This document shows, piece by piece, positions 51,048 through 61,500 of a stretch of 64,000 bases of DNA. Source of the stretch: Enoplosus armatus (taxonomy: Eukaryota; Chordata; Actinopteri; Centrarchiformes; Enoplosidae); assembly GCF_043641665.1 (NCBI RefSeq), contig NC_092202.1, positions 16,480,036 to 16,544,035 of the forward strand. Direction: 5' to 3'. A program made the translations under genes and the position numbers. Below the pieces are notes generated by a model, which saw nothing but the letters and a program-made list of their open reading frames with translations, had not been told where the DNA came from and did not search any database. Within the stretch, counting starts at the first letter, position 1, and each line of letters begins with the position of its first letter.

Positions 51048-51660
51048 AACAGTAAAGTTATCACTCCACTTATCACTCAAATCTGTCAAAAGTCAAGTTA
51101 CGACTCAAATGTGAAGTTATTACCCAAATAAGTGAAAAAGGTCAAGTTATCACTTAAATATGTGGGAAAAGTCAAGTTTACACCCAAATCCCCTCCAAAG
51201 TGAAGGTATCACTCAAATTTTCACTGAAATCAGCTCCGAAGTAAAGTTTTCACTCAAATGAGGTGGAAAACTCAAGTTTTAACCCAAATCACCTCCAAAG
51301 TGACGTTTCTAGTCAAATTAGTTGGAACACTGAAGTTCTTTTTTTACTGAAATCACCTCCAAAGCGACTTTTTCACACAAGTGAGGTGGAAAACTCAAGT
51401 TTTTGCTGAAATCAATTCCAAACGCAAGTTTTCACCCAAATCAGTTCCAAAGTGACGTTTTCACCCCAATGAGGTGGAAAACACATATTATCACTGAAAT
51501 CAAATCCAGACTCAGGTTTTCACCGAAATCATCTCCAAAGTGACTTTTTCACTCAAATGAGGTGGAAAACACAAGTTTTCACTGAAATCAGCACCAAAGT
51601 GACATTTTCATCCAAATCAGCTCCAAAGTGATGTTTTCACTCAAATGAGGTGAATCCAAG

Positions 51661-53618
51661 ATGGCGCCACGGATGGCTGCCTCGGTCTGTTGGAGCGCAT
51701 TGTTTTGCCTTGTTTTGTTTGTAAACAGTGTTTTTTGTTTTGGCTCACGGAGCTCGTTCACGAGGGAAGAGCTCATAAACATCAGGAGAACAACTCCAGT
51801 GGTTTTGTTTCCCGAATTTCTTGCACTCTCAGCTGTTTTGTGCGACATTCTGGTCAAAGGTGCTCTCACCTTTGCAGCCCTATGTCAACGGAAACGTGCC
51901 GGTGCACTCGTGCGTCTCTGGGATGTTTTCAGGACTGCTACCATCAGTCTAGATGAGTGCACAGAGGCTGTGACGTCATATATCAGCTTCTGTGAGGACT
52001 GCTGTGTACCATCTCGCACCAGGGTGAGTTATAACAATGACAAACCCTGGTTCACACTGCGACAGTTGAGGTTGGAAAAGGAAGAGGCATTTAAGAGTGG
52101 TAACAGAGCAGAGTTTAAGGAAGCCACAGGTTTAGCAAGGCGGTGAGGGAAGCTAAACGACTGTACTTGGAAAGACTACAAAATCAGTTCTCCTCCAATG
52201 ACTCTGCATTGTGTAGAGGGGGCTCAGGCAGATCACCAACTACAAGCTAAGAGCCCCCAACTCTGCTAACGACTGACGCCTCGCCAACAACTTCTACTGT
52301 CGCTTTGAAAGACAATGGGACAGTCCTGACACCATCCCCTACACCATCACCTACCAGCTCCAGCCCAACAGCCCCAACCCCCTCATCACACCTAGGGCTG
52401 AACTCTCACACCTTTTGCTGCTCTCCACAGTGCCCCTCCCCTCCTCCAACATCGACACCTCTGTCTGTCTTGAAAGAGATGTGAACAGGCTCTTCAAGAG
52501 ACAAAACCCCCGGAAAGCTGCTGGACCAGACTCCATCTCTCCATCCTGCCTGAAGCGCTGCGCCGATCAGCTGTCGCTGGTGTTCACAGACAACTTCAAC
52601 ACCTCACTGGAGACATGCCACGTGCCAACCTGCTTCAAGGCCTCCACCATCATCCCCGTCCCCAAAAAACCAGGGTCGACTGGATTAAATGACTACAGAC
52701 CCGTCGCCCTGACCTCTGTGGTCATGAAATCTTTGAGTTAAACGCCTGGTTTTGTCCCACATCAAATCCATCACTGACCCTCTGCTGGACCCCAGAGCCA
52801 ACAGGCCTGTAGACGATGCCGTCAACTTGGCCCTACACTTCATCCTCCAGCACCTGGACTCCGCAGGATCCTGTTCGTGGACTTCAGCTCTGCCTTCAAC
52901 ACGATCGTCCCGGCTCTTCTTCAGACTTAGACTTAGACAAATTTCCCCACAGTGGGGAAATTTACAAGTCACAGCAGCAAAGACAGAAAGGTGCAGAAAC
53001 ACACAGCAGACAAGCACTGTGTCAATAAGAATTAGAGGTATTTTTTTTCTAAAGAAAAACAATATACAAATAATAAATACAGGTACAAAAAATATGGGGG
53101 ACAAAAATAAATATATACACGGAAAATATAAGGACAAGCTCTCCCAGCTTAACGTGCCTGACCCCACCTGCAGGTGGATCACAGATTTCCTGTTTGATAG
53201 GAAGCAGCATGTGAAGCTGGGAAAACACATCTCAGACTCGCGGACAATCAGCACCGTTCTTTCTCCTCTACTGTTCTCCCTGTACACCAACAGCTGCACC
53301 TCCAGTCACCAATCCGTCAAGCTCCTGAAATTCACGGACGACACCACCCTCATCGGACTCATCTCTGGTGAGGATGAGTCTGCCTACAGGTGGGAGATTG
53401 ACCATCTGGTGACCTGGTGCAACAGCAACAACCTGAAGCTTAACGCGTCAAAGACAGTGGAGATGGTTGTAAACGTTAGGAAGAGTGCAGCACCACTTGC
53501 CCCCATCACCCTGTCACTGTGGAGTCCTTCCGTTTCCTGGGCTCCATCATCAGCCAGGACCTCCGGTCAAGAAAGCCCAACTGAGGATGTACTTCCTGAG
53601 GCAGCTGAAGAAGTTTAA
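51661..53618 (+). pseudogene. LINE ORF2 remnants: linker and reverse transcriptase
   Basis: ORF2 of such LINEs encodes endonuclease and reverse transcriptase for target-primed integration. Frame 51661-52146 reads a hydrophobic N-terminal piece, then the pre-RT linker (YNNDKPWFTLRQLRLEKEEA). Frame 52415-52741 carries RT fingers (RKAAGPDSISPSCLKRCADQ, VPVPKK-like IIPVPKKPGS and NDYRPVALTSVVMK) and ends in a stop. Frame 52752-53618 resumes with RANRPVDDAVN, then FVDFSSAFNT-like words in another frame, a ~200-bp insertion, DPTCRWITDFLFDRKQHVKL, and the catalytic-site equivalent FTDDTTLIG where FADD is usual. Several stops and frameshifts, so it is dead. Confidence 0.85.
52924..53131 (-). mobile_element. 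Nested LINE-tail insertion within the LINE reverse transcriptase
   Basis: Between gtcccggctcttcttca and gacaagctctcccagctt the RT reading is interrupted by about 208 bases starting gacttagacttagacaaatt, with a cccacagtggggaaattt block. This resembles the 21172 tail (ttattgatccccgggggga) in the same reverse sense. Downstream sequence is AT-rich like a LINE 3' UTR. RT similarity resumes directly after it. Exact edges and target duplication are unclear. Confidence 0.6.
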
Positions 53619-54385
53619 CCTGCCACAAACAATGCTCCCCCAACACACACACAAACACAAGTTATTCGTTATATTAACGTGCACCGCCCCTATCCCCACT
53701 GCGTTACATTAATGCACCCACCCCCTACTGGACACTGTATGTTCGTACATTATTTATCTATTTACCTTATATTTTTACATGTTTGTTGTCTGTCAGATTA
53801 TATGTTATATGTTAAAAAAGTGTAGCACGATCAGACAACGGCAAATTCCTTGTAATGTATGTCACTTGGCAATAAACAGTTTCCGATTCTGATTCTGATT
53901 CATCAGCTCCAAACTGACCATTTGAACCAAATCAGCTCCGAAGTGAAATTTTCACCCAAATCAGCTCCGAAGTGAAGTTTTAATTAAATGAGGTGGAAAA
54001 CTCAAGTTTTCACCCAAATCAGGTGTAAAACTCACGTTTTCAAGCAAATCAGCTCCGTAGTGAAGATTTCACTCAAATCAGCACCGAAGTGACGTTTTAA
54101 CTCAAATGAGGTGGAAAACTCAAGTTTGCACCCAAATCAGCTCCAAAGTGAAGTTTACACTCAAAATAGGAGGTATACTCAAGTGTTAAGTGACAGAGGC
54201 CTGAAAGTGAAGTTTTCATTCAAATCTGCTCCAAAGTCACGGTTTCAATCAAAACAGGAGCAATACTCAAGTTTTCAGTGAAAGAGGCCTGAAAGTGAAG
54301 TTTTCTTTCATATCAGCTCCAAAGTCACGATTACACTCAAAAGAGGAGGAAAACTCAAATTTTCAGTGAAAGAGGCCTGAAAGTG

Positions 54386-54630
54386 AAGTTTTCATTCAAA
54401 TCCGCTCCGAAGTCACGGTTTCACTCAAAACTTGAGTATTCCCCCTGTTTTGTTTCATTTTCCACCTCATTTCAGTTAAAACGTCACTTTGGAGCTGATT
54501 TGGGTCAAAACCTCACTTCAGAGCTGATTAGGGTGAAAGCTTCACTTTCAGGTCTCTTTCACTGAAGACCTGAGTATTCCCCCTGTTTTGAGTGAAACCG
54601 TGACTTTGGAGATGATTGGAATGAAAACTT
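54386..54630. repeat. Inverted-repeat junction where satellite orientation flips
   Basis: The arm at 54386-54431 (ending ggtttcactcaaaac) is the imperfect inverse of 54585-54630 (starting gttttgagtgaaaccgtgac), with a spacer of about 153 bases. Left of it monomers run in reverse, right of it forward. The spacer itself has forward-type monomers such as ttccacctcatttcagttaa. Confidence 0.8.
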
Positions 54631-55500
54631 TACTATCGCCCCTCTTTCAGTCATAACACGTGTTTTGACTCAAACCGTGACCTTGGAGCTGATTTGAATG
54701 AAAACTTCACGTTCAGGCCTCTTTCAGTCAAAACTTGACCTTTCATGCTGTTTTGAGTGGAAACTTGACTTTCAGGCCTCTTTCACGGAAAACTTGACTT
54801 TCAGGCCTCTTTCAATGAAAGCTTGTCCTTTCCTCCTGTTTTGAATGAAAGCTTCACTTTCGCTCCTCATTCAGTCATAAACTGCGTATTACACCTGTTT
54901 TGAGTCAAACCGTGACTTTGGAGCTGATTTGAATGAAAACTTCACGTTCAGGCCGCTTTCAGTCAAAACTTGACCTTTCCTGCTGTTTTGAGTGGAAACT
55001 TGACTTTCAGGCCTCTTTCACTGAAAACTTGACTTTCAGGCCTCTTTCACTGAAAGCTTGTCCTTTCCTCCTGTTTCAGTCATAAACTGCGTATTACACC
55101 TATTTTGAGTCAAACCGTGACTTTGGAGCTGATTTGAATGAAAACTTCACGTTCAGGCCGCTTTCAGTCAAAACTTGACCTTTCCTGCTGTTTTGAGTGG
55201 AAACTTGACTTTCAGGCCTCTTTCACTGAAAACTTGTCCTTTCCTCCTGTTTTGAATGAAAGCGTCACTTTCGCCCCTCATTCAGTCATAAACTGCGTAT
55301 TACACCTGTTTTGAGTCAAACCGTGACTTTGGAGCTGATTTGAATGAAGACTTGACATTCAGGCCTCTTTCAGTCAAAACTTGACCTTTCCTGCTGTTTT
55401 GAGTGGAAACTTGACTTTCAGGCCTCTTTCACTGAAAGCTTGTCCTTTCCTCCTGTTTCAGTCATAAGCTGCGTATTACACCTGTTTTGAGTCAAACTGT
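54432..55500 (+). repeat. Satellite, transitional zone: diverged higher-order units
   Basis: Forward monomers form irregular units. The word actgcgtatt recurs at 54881, 55085 and 55292 (spacings 204 and 207) and, as gctgcgtatt, at 55468 (spacing 176, one monomer fewer). Sequence differs from the core (gcgtattaca for gcatatttga), so this looks like an older version of the 206-bp unit. Confidence 0.85.
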
Positions 55501-58500
55501 GACTTTGGAGCTGTTTTGAGGGAAAACTTGACATTCAGGCCGCTTTCACTGAAAACTTGTCCTTTCCTCCTGTTTTGAATGAAAGCTTCACTTTCGGCCC
55601 TCGTTCAGTCTCAAACTGCATATTTGACCTGTTTTGAGTCAAACCGTGAGTTTGGAGCGGATTTGAATGAAAAGTTCACGTTCAGGCCTATTTCAGTCAA
55701 AACTTGACCTTTTCAACTGTTTTGAGTGAAAACTTGACATTCAGGCCGCTTTCACTGAAAACTTGTCCTTTCCTCCTGTTTTGAATGAAAGCTTCACTTT
55801 CGGCCCTCGTTCAGTCTCAAACTGCATATTTGACCTGTTTTGAGTCAAACTGTGAGTTTGGAGCTGTTTTGAGTGAAAACTTGACATTCAGGCCGCTTTC
55901 ACTGAAAACTTGTCCTTTCCTCCTGTTTTGAATGAAAGCTTCACTTTCGGCCCTCGTTCAGTCTCAAACTGCATATTTGACCTGTTTTGAGTCAAACCGT
56001 GAGTTTGGAGCGGATTTGAATGAAAAGTTCACGTTCAGGCCTATTTCAGTCAAAACTTGACCTTTTCAACTGTTTTGAGTGAAAACTTGACATTCAGGCC
56101 GCTTTCACTGAAAACTTGTCCTTTCCTCCTGTTTTGAATGAAAGCTTCACTTTGGGCCCTCGTTCAGTCTCAAACTGCATATTTGACCTGTTTTGAGTCA
56201 AACCGTGAGTTTGGAGCTGTTTTGAGTGAAAACTTGACATTCAGGCCGCTTTCACTGAAAACTTGTCCTTTCCTCCTGTTTTGAATGAAAGCTTCACTTT
56301 GGGCCCTCGTTCAGTCTCAAACTGCATATTTGACCTGTTTTGAGTCAAACCGTGAGTTTGGAGCGGATTTGAATGAAAAGTTCACGTTCAGGCCTATTTC
56401 AGTCAAAACTTGACCTTTTCAACTGTTTTGAGTGAAAACTTGACATTCAGGCCGCTTTCACTGAAAACTTGTCCTTTCCTCCTGTTTTGAATGAAAGCTT
56501 CACTTTGGGCCCTCGTTCAGTCTCAAACTGCATATTTGACCTGTTTTGAGTCAAACCGTGAGTTTGGAGCTGTTTTGAGTGAAAACTTGACATTCAGGCC
56601 GCTTTCACTGAAAACTTGTCCTTTCCTCCTGTTTTGAATGAAAGCTTCACTTTCGGCCCTCGTTCAGTCTCAAACTGCATATTTGACCTGTTTTGAGTCA
56701 AACCGTGAGTTTGGAGCGGATTTGAATGAAAAGTTCACGTTCAGGCCTATTTCAGTCAAAACTTGACCTTTTCAACTGTTTTGAGTGAAAACTTGACATT
56801 CAGGCCGCTTTCACTGAAAACTTGTCCTTTCCTCCTGTTTTGAATGAAAGCTTCACTTTCGGCCCTCGTTCAGTCTCAAACTGCATATTTGACCTGTTTT
56901 GAGTCAAACCGTGAGTTTGGAGCGGATTTGAATGAAAAGTTCACGTTCAGGCCTATTTCAGTCAAAACTTGACCTTTTCAACTGTTTTGAGTGAAAACTT
57001 GACATTCAGGCCGCTTTCACTGAAAACTTGTCCTTTCCTCCTGTTTTGAATGAAAGCTTCACTTTCGGCCCTCGTTCAGTCTCAAACTGCATATTTGACC
57101 TGTTTTGAGTCAAACCGTGAGTTTGGAGCGGATTTGAATGAAAAGTTCACGTTCTGGCCTATTTCAGTCAAAACTTGACCTTTTCAACTGTTTTGAGTGA
57201 AAACTTGAAATTCAGGCCGCTTTCACTGAAAACTTGTCCTTTCCTCCTGTTTTGAATGAAAGCTTCACTTTCGGCCCTCGTTCAGTCTCAAACTGCATAT
57301 TTGACCTGTTTTGAGTCAAACCGTGAGTTTGGAGCGGATTTGAATGAAAAGTTCACGTTCAGGCCTATTTCAGTCAAAACTTGACCTTTTCAACTGTTTT
57401 GAGTGAAAACTTGACATTCAGGCCGCTTTCACTGAAAACTTGTCCTTTCCTCCTGTTTTGAATGAAAGCTTCACTTTCGGCCCTCGTTCAGTCTCAAACT
57501 GCATATTTGACCTGTTTTGAGTCAAACCGTGAGTTTGGAGCGGATTTGAATGAAAAGTTCACGTTCTGGCCTATTTCAGTCAAAACTTGACCTTTTCAAC
57601 TGTTTTGAGTGAAAACTTGACATTCAGGCCGCTTTCACTGAAAACTTGTCCTTTCCTCCTGTTTTGAATGAAAGCTTCACTTTCGGCCCTCGTTCAGTCT
57701 CAAACTGCATATTTGACCTGTTTTGAGTCAAACCGTGAGTTTGGAGCGGATTTGAATGAAAAGTTCACGTTCAGGCCTATTTCAGTCAAAACTTGACCTT
57801 TTCAACTGTTTTGAGTGAAAACTTGACATTCAGGCCGCTTTCACTGAAAACTTGTCCTTTCCTCCTGTTTTGAATGAAAGCTTCACTTTCGGCCCTCGTC
57901 AAGTCTCAAACTGCATATTTGACCTGTTTTGAGTCAAACTGTGAGTTTGGAGCTGTTTTGAGTGAAAACTTGACATTCAGGCCGCTTTCACTGAAAACTT
58001 GTCCTTTCCTCCTGTTTTGAATGAAAGCTTCACTTTGGGCCCTCGTTCAGTCTCAAACTGCATATTTGACCTGTTTTGAGTCAAACCGTGAGTTTGGAGC
58101 GGATTTGAATGAAAAGTTCACGTTCAGGCCTATTTCAGTCAAAACTTGACCTTTTCAACTGTTTTGAGTGAAAACTTGACATTCAGGCCGCTTTCACTGA
58201 AAACTTGTCCTTTCCTCCTGTTTTGAATGAAAGCTTCACTTTGGGCCCTCGTTCAGTCTCAAACTGCATATTTGACCTGTTTTGAGTCAAACCGTGAGTT
58301 TGGAGCTGTTTTGAGTGAAAACTTGACATTCAGGCCGCTTTCACTGAAAACTTGTCCTTTCCTCCTGTTTTGAATGAAAGCTTCACTTTCGGCCCTCGTT
58401 CAGTCTCAAACTGCATATTTGACCTGTTTTGAGTCAAACCGTGAGTTTGGAGCGGATTTGAATGAAAAGTTCACGTTCTGGCCTATTTCAGTCAAAACTT

Positions 58501-61500
58501 GACCTTTTCAACTGTTTTGAGTGAAAACTTGAAATTCAGGCCGCTTTCACTGAAAACTTGTCCTTTCCTCCTGTTTTGAATGAAAGCTTCACTTTCGGCC
58601 CTCGTTCAGTCTCAAACTGCATATTTGACCTGTTTTGAGTCAAACCGTGAGTTTGGAGCGGATTTGAATGAAAAGTTCACGTTCAGGCCTATTTCAGTCA
58701 AAACTTGACCTTTTCAACTGTTTTGAGTGAAAACTTGACATTCAGGCCGCTTTCACTGAAAACTTGTCCTTTCCTCCTGTTTTGAATGAAAGCTTCACTT
58801 TCGGCCCTCGTTCAGTCTCAAACTGCATATTTGACCTGTTTTGAGTCAAACCGTGAGTTTGGAGCGGATTTGAATGAAAAGTTCACGTTCTGGCCTATTT
58901 CAGTCAAAACTTGACCTTTTCAACTGTTTTGAGTGAAAACTTGACATTCAGGCCGCTTTCACTGAAAACTTGTCCTTTCCTCCTGTTTTGAATGAAAGCT
59001 TCACTTTCGGCCCTCGTTCAGTCTCAAACTGCATATTTGACCTGTTTTGAGTCAAACCGTGAGTTTGGAGCGGATTTGAATGAAAAGTTCACGTTCAGGC
59101 CTATTTCAGTCAAAACTTGACCTTTTCAACTGTTTTGAGTGAAAACTTGACATTCAGGCCGCTTTCACTGAAAACTTGTCCTTTCCTCCTGTTTTGAATG
59201 AAAGCTTCACTTTCGGCCCTCGTCAAGTCTCAAACTGCATATTTGACCTGTTTTGAGTCAAACTGTGAGTTTGGAGCTGTTTTGAGTGAAAACTTGACAT
59301 TCAGGCCGCTTTCACTGAAAACTTGTCCTTTCCTCCTGTTTTGAATGAAAGCTTCACTTTCGGCCCTCGTTCAGTCTCAAACTGCATATTTGACCTGTTT
59401 TGAGTCAAACCGTGAGTTTGGAGCGGATTTGAATGAAAAGTTCACGTTCAGGCCTATTTCAGTCAAAACTTGACCTTTTCAACTGTTTTGAGATAAAACT
59501 TGACATTCAGGCCGCTTTCACTGAAAACTTGTCCTTTCCTCCTGTTTTGAATGAAAGCTTCACTTTCGGCCCTCGTTCAGTCTCAAACTGCATATTTGAC
59601 CTGTTTTGAGTCAAACCGTGAGTTTGGAGCGGATTTGAATGAAAAGTTCACGTTCAGGCCTATTTCAGTCAAAACTTGACCTTTTCAACTGTTTTGAGTG
59701 AAAACTTGACATTCAGGCCGCTTTCACTGAAAACTTGTCCTTTCCTCCTGTTTTGAATGAAAGCTTCACTTTCGGCCCTCGTTCAGTCTCAAACTGCATA
59801 TTTGACCTGTTTTGAGTCAAACCGTGAGTTTGGAGCGGATTTGAATGAAAAGTTCACGTTCAGGCCTATTTCAGTCAAAACTTGACCTTTCAACTGTTTT
59901 GAGTGAAAACTTGACATTCAGGCCGCTTTCACTGAAAACTTGTCCTTTCCTCCTGTTTTGAATGAAAGCTTCACTTTCGGCCCTCGTTCAGTCTCAAACT
60001 GCATATTTGACCTGTTTTGAGTCAAACCGTGAGTTTGGAGCGGATTTGAATGAAAAGTTCACGTTCAGGCCTATTTCAGTCAAAACTTGACCTTTTCAAC
60101 TGTTTTGAGTGAAAACTTGACATTCAGGCCGCTTTCACTGAAAACTTGTCCTTTCCTCCTGTTTTGAATGAAAGCTTCACTTTCGGCCCTCGTTCAGTCT
60201 CAAACTGCATATTGACCTGTTTTGAGTCAAACTGTGAGTTTGGAGCTGTTTTGAGGGAAAACTTGACATTCAGGCCGCTTTCACTGAAAACTTGTCCTTT
60301 CCTCCTGTTTCGAATGAAAGCTTCACTTTCGGCCCTCGTTCAGTCTCAAACTGCATATTTGACCTGTTTTGAGTCAAAACCGTGAGTTTGGAGCGGATTT
60401 GAATGAAAAGTTCACGTTCAGGCCTATTTCAGTCAAAACTTGACCTTTTCAACTGTTTTGAGTGAAAACTTGACATTCAGGGCCGCTTTCACTGAAAACT
60501 TGTCCTTTCCTCCTGTTTTGAATGAAAGCTTCACTTTCGGCCCTCGTTCAGTCTCAAACTGCATATTTGACCTGTTTTGAGTCAAACTGTGAGTTTGGAG
60601 CTGTTTTGAGGGAAAACTTGACATTCAGGCCGCTTTCACTGAAAACTTGTCCTTTCCTCCTGTTTTGAATGAAAGCTTCACTTTCGGCCCTCGTTCAGTC
60701 TCAAACTGCATATTTGACCTGTTTGAGTCAAACCGTGAGTTTGGAGCGGATTTGAATGAAAAGTTCACGTTCAGGCCTATTTCAGTCAAAACTTGACCTT
60801 TTCAACTGTTTTGAGTGAAAACTTGACATTCAGGCCGCTTTCACTGAAAACTTGTCCTTTCCTCCTGTTTTGAAATGAAAGCTTCACTTTCGGCCCTCGT
60901 TCAGTCTCAAACTGCATATTTGACCTGTTTTGAGTCAAACCGTGAGTTTGGAGCGGATTTGAATGAAAAGTTCACGTTCAGGCCTATTTCAGTCAAAACT
61001 TGACCTTTTCAACTGTTTGAGTGAAAACTTGACATTCAGGCCGCTTTCACTGAAAACTTGTCCTTTCCTCCTGTTTCGAATGAAAGCTTCACTTTCGGCC
61101 CTCGTTCAGTCTCAAACTGCATATTTGACCTGTTTGAGTCAAACCGTGAGTTTGGAGCGGATTTGAATGAAAAGTTCACGTTCAGGCCTATTTCAGTCAA
61201 AACTTGACCTTTTCAACTGTTTTGAGTGAAAACTTGACATTCAGGCCGCTTTCACTGAAAACTTGTCCTTTCCTCCTGTTTTGAATGAAAGCTTCACTTT
61301 CGGCCCTCGTTCAGTCTCAAACTGCATATTTGACCTGTTTTGAGTCAAACTGTGAGTTTGGAGCTGTTTTGAGTGAAAACTTGACATTCAGGCCGCTTTC
61401 ACTGAAAACTTGTCCTTTCCTCCTGTTTTGAATGAAAGCTTCACTTTCGGCCCTCGTTCAGTCTCAAACTGCATATTTGACCTGTTTTGAGTCAAAACCG

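Larger units (their letters stand above)
51655..53902 (+). mobile_element. L2/CR1-type LINE retrotransposon, internally deleted, inserted in the satellite
   Basis: The element starts at a aagatggcgcc motif that often begins LINE 5' ends. It continues through broken ORF2 pieces (listed separately) and ends in ttggcaataaacagtttc with tandem gattct units. The usual apurinic endonuclease domain is absent, the N-terminal frame joining directly to the linker before the reverse transcriptase. Satellite DNA flanks both sides. The family is the same as the truncated copy at 17411. Clade assignment (L2 versus CR1 or Rex1) rests on motif memory. Confidence 0.8.
50210..54431 (-). repeat. Satellite, left arm: diverged ~29-bp monomers in reverse orientation
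   Basis: Words such as gttatcactcaaatcagctc and gttttcacccaaatcagctc recur about every 29 bases with much variation. They are the reverse complement of the gagctgatttgaatgaaaac words of the right arm, so both arms belong to one family. Higher-order periodicity is not evident here. The arm is interrupted by a SINE at 50800-51047 and a LINE at about 51655-53902. No coding function is suggested. Confidence 0.9.
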
